DNA from: Drosophila persimilis
Taxonomy: Eukaryota > Arthropoda > Insecta > Diptera > Drosophilidae
Length of the DNA stretch: 64,000 nt
Assembly: GCF_003286085.1 (NCBI RefSeq)
Contig: NW_020825313.1
Location: forward strand, 5,208,001 to 5,272,000
Direction of reading: 5' to 3'
The notes below the pieces were generated by a model. That model was given only the letters and a program-made list of their open reading frames with translations, did no database searches and was not told the origin of the DNA. This document shows, piece after piece, positions 23,447 to 38,400 of the stretch. Numbering within the stretch: position 1 is the first letter of the stretch; every line of letters starts with the position of its first letter. A program made the translations under genes and the position numbers.

Positions 23447-26400
23447 AATCCTCATCTTCCTCATAATTACCATCGTAATGGCACAGGGCCAAAACATAGA
23501 AATAAATTCTATAAAATCCCAAAACGGATATATGATATTCAAAACTGGATCGATCAACATACCTATCAATTACGAATACCATTATCTAACTGTTAATGTA
23601 ACTAAAACCGAAGAACTATACCAAAATTTGTTAAGGCAAGCCACTAAATTCCAGGACATAATCCAAATAAAATATCTAGTAGACAAATTGCAAAGAGAAA
23701 TGAACGGGCTAAAAATAACCAAAAGAAATAAAAGAGGCCTAATCAATATAGTAGGAACAGCCTACAAATATCTCTTTGGAACACTAGATCAGGAAGATAA
23801 AGTCGATTTGGAACAAAAAATAGAAAATTTAGCCAGCCATAGCATTCAAATGAATGAACTAAATTTGGTAATAGATGCAGTTAATAGCGGAATAAACGTT
23901 ATAAACAAACTAAATGAAGAAAAAGACAGGAATCAACAAATAGAAATTTTGATATTCAATCTACAACATTTCACAGAATATATCGAAGATATAGAACTAG
24001 GTATGCAATTAACTAGGCTCGGTATATTTAATCCAAAATTATTAAAACAAGACTACCTGGAACAAATAAATTCTGAGAAAATACTAAATATAAAAACCTC
24101 CACATGGCTAAAATCCGATACCAACGAAATTCTAATAATTTCCAACATTCCCAAAGACATTACAAAAGTACCAATCTATAAAATCGTTCCGTATCCAGAC
24201 GAATTAAATAACATGTTAACAGATATGACATACGACAAGTACTACATAAAAAATGAAGAAGTATTTGTTAAAGAAACTAGATTGAAAACCAATGACAATT
24301 GTATAAAAGGAATTTTAATGCAAACTCCCACTAAATGTCCATATTCCAAAACATTTCAAAACTTTCAAATAAACTTTATTGAACCCAATATACTAATCAC
24401 GTGGAATCTTCCAAAAACAACGCTAAATCAGAATTGTGTAAACCAAGAAATCATAGCGGAAGGAAATACCATTATAAAAATCTACAACTGTTCAATCCAA
24501 TTAAATGAATTTACAATATCAAACACAATGTTAGATTTTGCCCAGAATGTTTATGTCAACAACAACATAACTAAAATAAAACCACTGTCGTATGTCCAAA
24601 CTAATGAAATAATTATGCAATACACCACATATAGTAACCTATTACAAATAAGTCTACTAATTTCATTTGTCATAATTATATTAGTACTACTAAGTTATGT
24701 AGCTGTTAAATTTACGAAAACTTCTAAAAGAGTCACGGTTAAATGTATAAACCCTATAATAGAAGCAGAAGAGGAACCAACCTCAGCCACCGCACTTGAC
24801 ACCCCGTCACTATACCCGAGGGTAATCGCCTAGGGACAGGCTAATAACAAACGTTGGGGGAGTGACATATCCATAATTCCCCACATCCCATACACATTAT
24901 GTTTATGTACAATTCATCCACCCCATCCACACAAGTAACAGGACCCCACTCAAGAATCAATAACTGTTTCTTCCCATACTCCAAGCTAGGGCCCCCCATA
25001 ATATAAACAATGGACCACATTGTTTCAGCAACATTAGAATCACGCCACTCTCGAGAAATCGATTCTTTAGAATCACGCCACTCATGAGGACCAATCAAAG
25101 CTAGACATAAAACCAAGGAGTATCACATTCCTAGCTCCGTCATGTAATGCAACACCGATCGCCAGCAGTGGATGCCTTTCATCAAAGCCGACGCATCCCC
25201 AAATATCGATCCAGGCACGTACGCCACCGACACGAAGATGCAGCCGAGGAAAGCAACGCCCGAAGCCAGAGTCGGGAGTTCCAAGAGAAGGGCTCATGGA
25301 AACTAGCCAGCAGCAGAGAGATCAGTTCCGTTTGAGACAAGCAGACCGAAAGTCAAGTCGGGGAATTCATTTAAATCTTGTGACATAAAGATATTTAAGT
25401 TTGTAAAATAAAAGTATTTTTTTAAAAACTTAAAATCGAGTTGCGGATATTTAACTATATATGTATTAATATATATGCTCAACTCTAACTACAGCATGCA
25501 ATCTAGCTCTACTATGTCATACGTATGTGCCAAGAATTGAAAGCGAGGTGCAATTGTTTCAGCACAAGACAATAATTGCGAGTTTTTTAATCTTTTCGTC
25601 TTCACTCGAGCTTTCAATTTTTTGCACAAATACCTCTTGGGTAGATAGGAAATTCCAGGTGCTGTACTCTCCTCTTCTTATACTGGATGCTCCACTTGGA
25701 TCTTCTTGGGTAGATGGTATATGTGTCTCCTTTTGTATATAGCTTCAGACAGGGTATTGCACGACCGACGCGGTGATTTTCAGTTTGTTTATTGAATTCT
25801 TTGCACACACGTCGCGGTCAATTTGGCAATTTAGCTGTAACACATATGCATGTACATAGGTATAATAGATTTTGGCTTGTGATGATATTTCAGGCTGAGG
25901 TAAGCTCAGTCACGTCCAGGGGTCTGTTCACAAGAAATTTGTAGAAATGTGTTGGAACCTTAAGGGCGGCGTCAGAGGGCGGCCTGTCGTAGAGAGGTGG
26001 ATCGGGGCGTGTGGACTCGGGGTGGGGCGACGTCGGTGTCTCGGCTGATTGGGGTGAACTTACGCAATCGGGTGTTTTTACTTTGCAAATTTGACACTTT
26101 ATTGTATTTCTTAGCGGTTTAAATGACTTATTTTTAATTGGGCGCCGATGTCTTCTGGTGGGTTCCGGGTACCGCGTCTGTACTCCGGGTTGGGTCTCCG
26201 CGTAAGTTTTGGTACGACGACCGTACTGTGAGCCGGATCTCTGCGTAAGTTTTGGTACGACGACCGTACTGTGAGCCGGATCTCTGCATAAGTTGCTTTC
26301 TGGTTTCCAGTCGGCGTCTATTTATACGCCAATGGGCGCTGTGTCAGCGGGTTCGAAAGTGCACTTCCGTGTCGGGGTGCACTTCGCTGTTCTGGCGATC

Positions 26401-29400
26401 GCGGGTTGACCTAGTTCTGCCTCTTCGTGTTTTTGGCAAGCCGGCGGGTTTGCCGTTGGGGGCTCGTCGTGGGCTTCCGCGGTGTCATCGTTTTGTAGCC
26501 GATGAACCCGGAAGACTGGTGGAGTGGAACCCGGAGTGGTGGAAGTCAGCGTGACCTGGTGTTGGGTCAGCGTTACGAAGACGGCGCCAGTCAATCGGTG
26601 GCTATGTGTGGAGGGGGGGTGTTCGCGTAGTAAATCACTTTGGGCGAGGTGTTGTAATTTAGTAGCCGGATCTTTATTGGGTGTTGGGAGAGGCGTTGTA
26701 GCGAACCCTTTTGGGTTCGTTACACCCTCCCCTTTCTTCCCCGACGAGAGTCACGAAGACCCGTGCGTGGGGCGTGCGGCGGTGGGTTGTTGGCTCGGAT
26801 GGCTTCGCCTTCTTCTGGTGAGAGTGCACTGATAGATGGGGGCCAGAGTTGCGGCTATTTAATCCGTTCTGCAGGGTCCGCGTTTGCGGAGCAAGCTTTC
26901 CTTCTCTCTTCCGTGTTGCACCGGGGGTGCGTTTTGGGGTCGCCGCCGACTTGCGATCATCTCGTCCCTTGCCTCGTTAGCGGTCGAGGGGTCGAGGGGT
27001 TTGTTGTGCTCGCGTTGTTGTTGGCGTTGCGCCGCCGGTCGGTGTTTCGCTGACGTTGTCTCTCTTGGCCGGGTGCCCCGGGTTCTGCCGACTCTGCGGT
27101 GCCGCGGTCGGGGCGTCGGGTTGCTGTTTCATTGGTTTCTTCCGCGGTGTCAGCATTCCTGTGTAGACCAGTGGGCTTGTCGGGCTCGTGGTCGTGGAAC
27201 TCTCTCAGGTCGTTGATATTCGCGGTCTTCTGTTTCCGGCTTTCGCAATGTTGTAATTTGGCGATGTTTGGCGATGGAAAACTGTTGACTCGGTAGGGAC
27301 CGTCGAACTTCGGAGCTAACTTTGCCGCGAAGCCCTCGGCGGCGTTTGAGAGGTGGTGTTGGCGTAGTAGTACCAATGATCCGATGGCGGGGCGCCGTAG
27401 TCGCCGGCGGAGGTTGTAATGTCTCCCTTGCTCTTGGCTGGCTCTCTGGATGTTGTTTCGGACGATGGCGAATACTTCTTTTAGTCTCGTCGCTTTGCTG
27501 CTGGCCGTCTCTTGTGTACTCCCTGTCCCGGGCGTGACTTCGTCGTAAAGGGTGCCGGGGAGTCGGGGTTCTCATCCTTGCAGGAGGAAAGCGGGGCTGA
27601 ATCCGGTCGTCTCGGAGACGCTGGAGTTGATCGCCAATGTCATCTCGGGTAGGAGTTCGTCCCACGTGTTCTGGTGGTCGTCGACGAACTGTGCGATCAT
27701 CGTTTTCACAGTCCGATTGGCTCTCTCCGTCGGGTTTTCTTGCGGGCAATACGGGGCTGTGTGTTGTAGGTCCACGCCTGCGGTTCGCAGGAATGTTTTA
27801 AACGATCGGCTGGTGAACTGGGTTCCGTTGTCTCTCATGACGATGGTGTGTTCTGTTAGATCCGTCGTCCCTCGGAGGCCTGCGAGTGTCGGCAGTTCTT
27901 CGTCTAGAAATTCCTGTATTCTCGGAGCGATGTCGGGAGGCCATGGGTCGGAGATTCGTTCCGAATCGTCCTCCGGTGGTTCGTCGATTCCTGGGTCGCA
28001 AGTGTAGTCGGGGTTTTCGGGGAGGATCGTTGTGTCGAATGCGCTTGGTGGTTCGACTTCGCGAGTGTATTTGCTTATGCCGGCGACGGCGGCGGGTATG
28101 TCGCTCAGGTGTGGGGTGCTCGTGTGTGTCCTGGGGGGTGCTTGCGCGACGTTGTACTCAGCGTGATGTACGAACGTGCGGGTCTCGATTGCGGTCGTAG
28201 CGTTTGACCGACGGCTAGTTTGGGCGGTGGGGTTCACCGATATGGCTCCAGGCGTGGTGCTGGGCCGCATGCCGGCGCCGTACGAGGTGCTGCCCGGGAG
28301 GCGTTCCATGATGTCGGTGACGATCGATGGTGTGTCGGCTCCAGGTGCGGCGGGGTTCCGATTGATGCCTCGTGCGGCAGTGATCGCCTCTCCCGGTTCC
28401 TGCCTGAGAGGACGCGGGAGTAGCGGGTCGGTCGGTGTCGTTTTCGCGTCGAGGGCGGTGTCGACGGTTCGTGGGCCAGGGTGGCGGTCGGAGGTGATAC
28501 CTCAAGCGCCTGGCTGCTGCGTGGCGGCTGTCGTTGCTGGGGCCGGGCTGTCTTCTGGAGGGGCGTCCTGGGTTCCTTTCCCTTCGTTGGTGGAACGGCG
28601 TCGGTGCCCTCGGGAGACCGGCTCGCTTTCTTCGTGGCTCTGCTTCCTTTTGGGTTTCTCGGAGTGGGCCTGGGGCTGGTGTGCCTCGTCGTGGCCATGG
28701 GTTCTGTGTTCCTTGTTCCTTGTGCTCTTGTCTCGTGTCGTGGCGGGGAATTCGTTGGCGGTGGAGGTCTCGAGTTCATGGGTCCGGGGGCGTGTACTTG
28801 GCTGGCGGTGATAATCGGCGTGTTTGGCATGGGGCGTTGGGGGCCTCGGAGATGGAGGTCGTTATCGCGGGCGAGTTTGCGGGCGAGGTCGGCAATGATG
28901 AAGCTTCGGGACGCCCCGGTGTCCACCGTGGCTTCAGCGCGCCGTCCTCCGATGGTCACTCTCGCCATTATCCGGCCGTCGTGTACTTGTAGCGGGTTTC
29001 TTAGTTGGTTGTCTGAGGAAGCGTCGTGCCCGGCTGTTCCCGTGTCAGCTGGGGACGCGAGTCGTTTCCCGACGGGTCCCGGTGGCAACATCCCACATCC
29101 CGGGTTCCGCGCCTGCCACATTCCCAACAGAAGAGCATCGATGGGTTGATGCAGTTGCGAGAAACATGTCCAGCTTCTCCGCAGCGTCGACAGGCTGCGT
29201 GTGGGTTGGCGATGGGGGTGGTGATCATTCTATGTGCCGTTTCCTGTGCTGGAGCGCCGGCCTGGTGCGGCTTCCTTGCGGGTTCCGAGGTGTTTCAGTG
29301 AGGTTTTCGGAATTGGGCCGTTTTGTTGTGCCGTTGGCCGCGTGTACCTGGGTGGTTGACAAGGGGGGATGAGGATCGCTGGTACGTTTCGTTCCTGGAT

Positions 29401-32400
29401 GCTCTCGAACTCTGTGGCCAACATTGTTAATTGCGTCAGACTTCTCAGTTCGTGTCTTCGCACGTACAGCTGGTACGCCGGGAGGGTGTTGTCATAGATC
29501 CGGCTAAGTTCCTTGGCTTCGTCGTACCCGACGTGGTGCATGAGCAACCGGAGCTCGATGACGAAGTCCTTGAACGGTTCGCCCACCGCTTGTTTGCGGT
29601 CCCTGATCTGGTCTTCCAATTGCTCGAAGTACCGAGGAGGCAGGAAAAAGGCTAGGAATTCCTGGCGGAAATCGGCCCATGAGGCGATCTGGAGTCGGCT
29701 GGTGCGGAACCAACGGTTGGCTCGATCGGTGAGGAGCTCTGCCATGGCTCGCGGCAGATAGTTCATGTCTACCCCGTACGAGAGGGCACGCTCTTCCAGT
29801 AGTTCGACGAACGACAGTGGGTCGTCCTGCCCGTCGAACTGGATTCCCCACTTTCGGATCCGTTCCGCCATCTGTGCGGCGTGACTGTAATACTGACCGT
29901 CTGTGGGGCCATTTCCTCCTGCGTTCGGCAAGATCCTTCTCATGGGCGAAGGCCCTGGCTCCGGGGGCGGGGGCTTCGGTAGATCTTCGGCGGTTATCGA
30001 TGTCGGTGAGGTGCTGGCTTTGCCTTCCATGATTCCTGGAACTTGTAGGCTGAGTTTGGGGTCCGTCTTCCGCTTCTGTGTTGGTGCTGAGGTGTCGGGC
30101 TGGGGCGATCTGGCTCGTCCTGGCTATCTGGCGTACTGCCGCTCGAGCTCCGCCAACCTGACCCAGGCATCGTGTTCGAGGGGCCCGGCGACTAGTTCGG
30201 CGAAATTTATTCGCAAATCTTCCACGTTACCCTCGCGGGTGAATCCGAATTCCTCCGCGAAGGACTCCAGCTCCTCTCGGCGACGTTTGTGTATCCAGCC
30301 GGTACTCACCCCTGGGTTGGCGACGAATTCTCCAGGGTAATACCCACTGGGCTGTTCCTCTGTGTGGGATTCCATCGCTCCGATTTTTGCTCGCGATGGC
30401 CTTTTCGCTGGGCTTGCGCTTTTCCTTCACTAGGGCACTGTGACGAGCTTCGCGGCTGACGCTTCGAATTTCTTCTCGGGGTGACGGCACTGTTTGCGTT
30501 TCTCTGTCGCTGTGTCGCGCTTTCGTCTGCTCGTTGCGCAACTCTTGCCGTTGATATTGCGCGAGGTCGGGGTTTTCTTTGGGTTGTTCCTTTGTGTTCT
30601 TGCTCTAGTGGCCGTGGGGTTTTATTCCACAAACCCTCGCTGACGTTCCCTTGGGTCCCTGCTCGGGCGCCACTTGTGATGGACCTATTTCAGGCTGAGG
30701 TAAGCTCAGTCCCGTCCATGGGTCAATCCACAAGAAATTTGTAGACATGGATGGAACCGTAAGGGCGTCGTCGGGGGGCGGCCTATCGTAGAGGGGCGGA
30801 TCGGGCTGGAATGGGCGTCGCTCGTCGTGCATACGAAACGGCTGCGTGGACTCGGGGCGGGGTGGCGTCGGTGCCTCGACTAATTGGAGTGAACTTACGC
30901 AATCGGGTGTTTTTACTTTGATAATTTGACACTTTATTGTACTTCCTAGTGGTTTAAATAAACTTATTTTTAATTCGTCGCCGGTGTCTTCTTGTGAGTT
31001 CCGAATACCGCGTCTGTAGTCCGGACCGGGTCTCTGCGTAAGTTGCTCTTTGGTTCTCATCGCCGTCTTTTTATAGGCCCGTATTGCTGGGTCTGCGGGT
31101 TTGACAAATGCACTTCCGCGTCGGGGTGCACTTTGCCGTTCTTGGTGATCGTCGCAGATATTCGCGGCGTCGACTTTCCTCCGTTGATGAACCCGGAAGA
31201 CCGCACTCGGCCGATGGCTTGGCCTGGAGGGGGGAAAGTTCGCGTGACCTGATGTCTTTGGTCATCGTTATGGAGTTGGCGCGTGTTGATCGGTGGTTGC
31301 GTGCGGAGGGGGGCGTTGGTTGCGGGGTGTGGTGCGATGCTCTCATTATAAGTCGGGGGACGCATTATATCGAAACCTTTTAGGTTCGTTACAAGTGTTA
31401 TTTTAAGAATGCATTGGTAAAGTGTTTTCTTCACTTGTGTTTTGTTGTAGTATCTTTTGATGGGCTACAGATCTTTGTTTACAGCAGAACTGTCATTACT
31501 TATCTACTTTATGTGATTTCTTTAGAGATCCGTTTTTGGATACATGAGTGAATGTGTACAATAATATGTTTATGTTGGAACACTAGTTAACCGAAGACCA
31601 AACATTTCCTGGCAAGATGAACTCACCAAGAACCATCATATGATCTTTATCAGATCGCGAGGAAGAAACAGAGGTTAAAGCGGACAAATGCTGCTCATAA
31701 ATAAAGATTTCCGAAGAAGGTGGAATATACGAGCAGGTAATGAATTAAGCGAAAGCGGGAAGAATCAGTTTTACACACAGGAATTCCAGTTCCTGCTGAA
31801 CTTGGACTGTGAAGTGTTCCGACGTGAAGTAAGAGTCCACTGCAATCAGAACCTCTCCTGCACCTCGAGACGAACGTTCCTTTCTAAAAGTTGTGTACCG
31901 ACCTGCCAAAACCTCGGAGCTAAGAATGTCCGTTGAGGTTGAGGGTGGCACACTGGAATGATTTGTAAGAGTTATGGGGGGCCTATTCTTCTTCCTAGCC
32001 TTAAACTCCGTCACCACCAAATGCTCCGGCCAAAATTTGGCAGAGAAAATGGTGTCAAATTGAGTTGGGGAGATGCTTATCTTAAACGAAGCTATCTCCC
32101 TGGCATAAGAGAAGTTAAACTTCTCCACATTTAAGCCCACGGCTTTTATTTTGCTTTGAATAAAAGCAATTACATCAATAAATTTGAGGTTAGGGGCCAG
32201 CCGTGAAACAAAAACTTGTCATTTTGGTGAGACTCCCACCAGTGGTTTAGGCACCACAGGCCTAGTACCTGTGGTGGCAACATCCGGTGGCCCGGAACTT
32301 CTGATCACTGGTGGGATCATAATAGTCGGGACAGCTAGCGAGCTTGCGGATACTGCGGACACGGACGATGCTGTCGTACTTGGCTGCACGTTCTTTGAAG

Positions 32401-35400
32401 CCATGAATTCGGCTAACGCGAACGGCTGAGTGATGGCTGGCACTTGCAGATCCCGCGGAATGACCCTTTTACGCCTCGGAGACTCATTCAGTAAGCTCGT
32501 TAAAGCCCTTCCTCGTGTGCCTCATAAAAGCCATATCATTCTCCACCGCATGGTGGCGCAGACCACACCGTATTCCATTTTTATCCCCGACACTCAAAAT
32601 GATTATTGGGGTATATTAGATTTGTGGTGAAAATGGATGTGTGTAACGTCCAAAAAGGAATCGTTTCCGACCATAAAGTGTATATATTCTTGATCGGCAT
32701 CAATAGCCGAATCGATTGAGCCCTGTCTGTCTGTCCGTCCATATGAGCGCCTAGTGCTCAAAGACAATAAGAGCTAGAGCAACGACATTTTATATCCGGT
32801 CTTCAGTGATATGTCACTGTTACAAGTATAATTCAAAACTTTGCCACAATCACTTCCGCCCCCACAAAAGGCGAAAATCTGTGGCATTCACAATTTCAAA
32901 GATACCAAAAAACAGAAAACGCATAATCGTAGAGGATGAATACATCTTCTAGAGTGCAAAATCTGAACCAGTTCGTATAATTATTATAGCCAGAAACAAG
33001 TAAACAATTTAATTCTCTCTCGCTCTGTGTCTCTCTAACACACAGGTTTCATGGTATGTTTTGCCTATTGCAAAATATGAGTTCCTACATTTCAGAGACT
33101 ATAAAAGCTAGAGCAACCAAATTTTTGATCCACACTCCAGAGATATCGGACCTTGACCTTTTTGTGTCCAAATTTCGCTACACAAATGTCAGAGTGAATA
33201 AATTTAGTGTCCACACTCCTGTTAGATCTCACTATCTCACTCCGCCCCCACAAAGGACGAAAATCTGTGGCATCCACAATATTGCAGATTCGAGAAAACT
33301 AAATACGCACAATCATAAAGAATGACCATATATATCAGATCGCTCTTGATCAGATCGGATCATTTTTATAGCCAAAAGGAAAAAATCAATTTGCAGTGGC
33401 TACGCAGCGCCCGACGTCACGCCCAGACTGATGTTCTGTCTCTCTCGCACGCACTCTTTGTCGTGTCGTTTAATATTCGCGGCGTCTGCCGGAGTAGAGC
33501 CATACTGACTATGTATTGGGTATAAATGGAGATTTGCGGTCGCCGCAGCAACTCACAACGTTCCCCCTCGTTATTATTTAATTATTTAAAAATTTGCAGT
33601 AAAAATTTCAAAACAAATTGGTATCAGACCAATGTGCCAGACAACGCTCAAAGCGGAATTGGTAAAATGAAGAGCAAGGTGGGAAGCGGTTATAGCGAGA
33701 GCTACTAAACAGAGAGCGCTATTTCTCAGAAAGTTTAAAGAGCGAGAGAGAAAGAAAAGTTGTTTGATTTTAGATAATAGGAAGAGAGTGATAGCTAAAG
33801 CAATGGCTACGGGATAAGAGCGGGCTAAACTCAGCGTGAGCGTACTTACAGAAAGCAACACACAAACAAACTATGTTTATGAACCATTGCGGGAGTGTAT
33901 CGCGGGAGTGTTTAGGTGGTTTTAACGTCCCCGAGAATCGAGGTGTTTTTAGAATAGGCCAGCAGTTCCTGTGGCGTCCTCTTGGAGGAATCTTATAGTG
34001 ATGCCAGCACTGGGGCGCCAAGGTATCTCCTCCTTGCCCTTGAGAGAGCCGGACAGTTGCAGATGAGATGTTCCAGGGTTTCGATAGCCCCAGGTTCATC
34101 GCATTTCCTACACCTGTCTCTGTTGGTGATGCCTAGCTTTGCTGAATGTGCAGCTGCCAGGCAATGAATGCAATGCAGGCAATGCCAGGAACCCAATAGA
34201 TCCTTACTGACTTTGTCGTGCTTAGGGTATCTAGTGCCTCCCTGCTCGCCAAGACACTTCTGGAACTGACCACGGACGCCTGCATGGATCTGATTGCCGC
34301 TTGGCTGTCGACGAATAGATTGACCGCATCGTGTGCTCGCTCTATAAGCTAAGCGACCTCTGCTGCTTTCCGGATGGCGAAAACTTCCGCCTGAAATATG
34401 CTGCATCGGTCCGGTAGCTTATACGACAGCCTTATCTCAGGGTCTGTGCAGAATAAGCCCGCTCCTACTCCTCCGTCCATCTTGGAGCCGTCCGTATAAA
34501 TGTTGAGGTGCTTAACTTGGTCCCTTCCCTCTTCGGGTCCAGTCTTCGGGTCCCAGAGATGAGATAGTTTTGATGTCGAGGCAAGTTTGGGGGATCATGT
34601 AATCAGTGGATCCGGTCATCTCCCTGCCAATTAAACTGTGCCCGTATCCTTGTGACGACATATTTCCTGATGCGATGAGGCGCTGTGCTGCCTTTCCCGC
34701 AATCAGGCGAGCGTGAATGTCCAGGGGGTCGATTCCGAGTATGGTTTCGAGTGCTTTTGTTGGGGTTGACCTCAGCGCCCCTGTAATACAGAGCAGAGCC
34801 TGTCGCTGAGTCTTTTCCATAAGCTTATGACATGTCTTCTTTTCAGTAGCTTGCCACCACACTAGGGCTCCATACAGCAGAGTTGGTCGCACCATCGAGA
34901 TGTAGATCCAGTGCATTAGAGCAGGTGAGGGGTCCCATGTGCTGCTGAGCATCTTCTTGGATGCATAAAGCGCAATGGTGGCCTTCTTCACCCTTTCCAC
35001 TACATTGGGTCTCCATTCCAGCTTGCTGTCCAGTACTGGGCCCAGGTATTTCACCTGTGATTTTGGAGTCAGCCTAGTTTGGTCAATTTTTGGGGGGGTC
35101 CATATCGGTACCTTGTACCTCTTGGTAAAGAGGATGAGGTCCGTCTTGTCCGCGTTGATACTGAGTCCTACCTCTTCCGCCCACTCACGTATCTCCCTGA
35201 GTGTACGTTCCATTAAGGAGCTGAGGGTCGATGGACATACACCCGTAATAAAAATGCTTATGTCGTCTGCATAAGCTGTTATTTTTGGGGCCTTCCTTTC
35301 AAATCTCTTAATGAGGTCGTCGACCACCAAATTCCACAGTAGTGGCGACAGGACTCCACCCTGAGGTGTGCCTCTGTGTTCCGTCTTAACCATGGAAGCG

Positions 35401-38400
35401 GTGCCCCACTCCGATTGCACCCGTCTACAACATAGGAGGTTTTTGATCCAAACGTTGATTGCTGGGTGTATGTTATTTGCTTCTAGGCGACTTGTTGGTG
35501 GATACTAGCGAGTGTAGTGCCGTCTCCACTGATTTCCCTTTGGTGTAGGCGTGTCGGTTTGTTGACATCAGTCCCCCTACCTCATTCCTGATATGTAAAT
35601 CCAACAGCTTTTCTAGTGTTTTTAGTATAAAGGAGGTAAGGCTTATCGGTCTGTAATCCTTGGGACTCACGTGGCTGCACTTTCCTGCCTTTGAGAGGAA
35701 GACAACTCTCGAGGTTCTCCATTGGACAGTGATATTGCCCGTACTTAGGCATGCTGAGTATATTCCGAAGAGCCATGGGGTGATAACCCCTTTGGTCAAC
35801 TGCATTATGGCTGGGAATATCCGTTCCAGTCCTGGTGCTTTTATGGCTGCGAAGGAGTCTATGGCCCAGTGGATTCTCTTAGTGGTTAACAGACCTGTTG
35901 GGGGGTGCTGTTTCTCGGTTGCCAGGTCCTGATGCTCCTTGACGTCAGTGACCTTGGTGCATCCAGGGAAATGCACCTCCATTAGTGCTGTTAGGGCTTC
36001 TTTACAGCCCTCTGTCCACTGTCCGTTATCTAGTTTTAGTTGGCTCTGTACAGTGGGCTGCTTTGAAAGCAGCTTCCGGAGCCTAGCGATTTCGGGCACT
36101 TTCTCAATGTTGGAGCAGAAGTTCCTTCACGAGTTCCTTTGTGCCTTACGTATTTCCTTCTTGTAGCTCCTAAGTAGGATTTTATATTCCTCATTGACAA
36201 TCTCTTCGGTCGCTTGTTTGGCGATATTAAAGAATTCCTTGACGTTGTTCCTTTGAAGAGAGAGATCTCGGTTCCACCAGAGTGGCTGGGACCTCTTCTT
36301 CGTTTTTGAGGGTTTGCACGATGCGTGGTAGGCGTTCAGTAAATCGTTGGATAGGATCTTTAGGGACTTCTATATATCCTCCGCGGATTTCACTGTGCCT
36401 GGATTCGAGAGCTTCGAAGTAACTGTCTTTTAAAACTTTACCCAGTTTGTGTTCCGGGGGTTTCTATAGACTGTTATCTTCGAAAAGTGTTCGAATTCGC
36501 ACTTGAACTGAATGTACTTATGGTCTGAGAAGAATGGTCTTTCGAGGACTCTCCAGTCAGATACCAAAGTGCTCTTTCCCGTGACGAGAGTTAGGTCTAG
36601 CACGTTTGACGTCTAGGAGTGACTCACCTCTATCGTTGATGTCGGGGCTTCCCCACACATTGTGATGGGCGTTGGCGTCTGCGCCAATGGGTTGCTGGAG
36701 ATTTCTGGAGCCGGCTTCCTTCACCAGACTTCTAAGTTCTTCCGGTGGAGCGGGCCTGTCGTGTGCGATGTAGCAGGAAGCTGCCATAAGGCGCTTTTCT
36801 TCGCTCTCCAGCATCACTACCGTCAGGTCGTCCGTGCTGCAATGAGACACAAGATGAGCATGGATTCCCTTCCGTACGAGTACGGCGGTTCTGTTCCTGC
36901 TTACCGATGTTGAGTAGAGAAGGTTGTAATTTGAGGACTCTAGCCCGGCCACGGAGTTGCCTGACGCAATCCACGGCTCCTGGACTAAAGCTATGTCGGC
37001 GGGCCCTTGCTCCATGGTAATGAGGAGTTCCACCGACGCTATTATGTTCTTATGGAGGTTGAGCTGCAGCACCCTTAGCGTCATGGGTGGCTAACTTGTA
37101 ACGAACCTAAAAGGTTTCGATACAATTCATCTCCCGACTTATAATGAGCGCATCGCACCACACCCCACAACCAACGCCCCCTCTCCGCACGCAACCACCG
37201 ATCAACACGCGCCAACTCCATAACGATGACCAAAGACATGAGCTCACGGATACTCTCCCCACTCCAGGCCAAAACATCGGCCAAGTGCGGTCTTCCGGCT
37301 TCATCAACTGCGGAAAGATGACGCCGCGACGATCACCAAGAACGGCAAAGTGTACCCCGACGCGGAAGTGCATTTTCAAACCCGCAGTCCCAGCAATACG
37401 GGCCTATTAAAAGACGGCGACGAGAACCAAAGAACAGCTTACGCAGAAACCCGGCTCAGAGTACAGACGGTGTACCAGAAACTTACGCAGAAACCCGGCT
37501 CAGAGTACGGACGTTGTACCAAGACTTACGCAGAAACCTGGTTCGGAGTACAGACGTTGTACCCGGAACTTACAACAAAACACCGGCGACCAATTAAACT
37601 AAGTTCATTTAAAGTGCTAAGAATTATAATAAAGTGTCGAATTATCAAAGTAACATCCGATTGCGTAAGTTCGCTCCAAATAGCCGAGGCACCGACACCA
37701 CCCCACCCCGAGTCCACGCAGCCGTTTCGTATACACGACGAGCGACGCCCATTCCAGCCCCGATCCACCTCTCTACGATAGGCCGCCCCCGACGCCGCCC
37801 TTAAGGTTCCATCTATCTCTACAAATTTCTTGTGGATTGACCCCTGGACGTGACTGGGCTTACCTCAGCCTGAAATAGGTCCATCACAAACTCAACCTCA
37901 CACGACGGGATGACTATGCTCGTCAGGTCACCGCCCTCCTCTTCCTCTGAGTCGTCCAGCGCAAGAACCTGGGCGGCCTCCTCTATGGTCTCGAGACCTA
38001 GGTCTTTTTTGACCTCGCCTGCCTAGAGGGTGTGCGCATCTTTGTCCTAGGGGTGGCGCTTTTTTAATCGTAGGTATACGCTACCTACGCCCCATACAGC
38101 ATACAGCACCTTCGAGTCAGCCGTTGGCACATCCGGATTTTGCCTTTGCAGCAGCTTCTGTGCTCGCTCCCCCTGGACAGCAATGGTGAAGAGCACCTTC
38201 GCCTTTGGTATGGACGGGATCAGCTCCCTGTCTACCACCTCCAGCTTGGCCCCCTCCCATAGAGCTTCCAGTAGGATCACCTTCTGCACCAGCCACTGTC
38301 GCGTTGGGTCGTCGTTACATTTGAGGAACTTGACCCCGTTCAGCCATCCCGCTCCATCGAACGTGGGCATGGGAGCGCTGGGGTCCTCCTCCATTCGCGT

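Larger units (their letters stand above)
18345..25456 (+). mobile_element. Complete 17.6/297-type errantivirus (Ty3/gypsy with env)
   Basis: A 7112-bp provirus with 596-bp LTRs, a tRNA-Ser-type primer site, gag, pol and env frames, and a G-rich polypurine tract. ATAT flanks it on both sides (18341-18344 and 25457-25460), fitting the TATA-type target preference of this group. The LTRs begin AGTGACATAT and end TTTAACT, like 17.6 and 297. The two LTRs look identical by eye and all three long frames are open, so the insertion is recent. It interrupts the BEL-2 leader. The exact family name is not assigned. Confidence 0.93.
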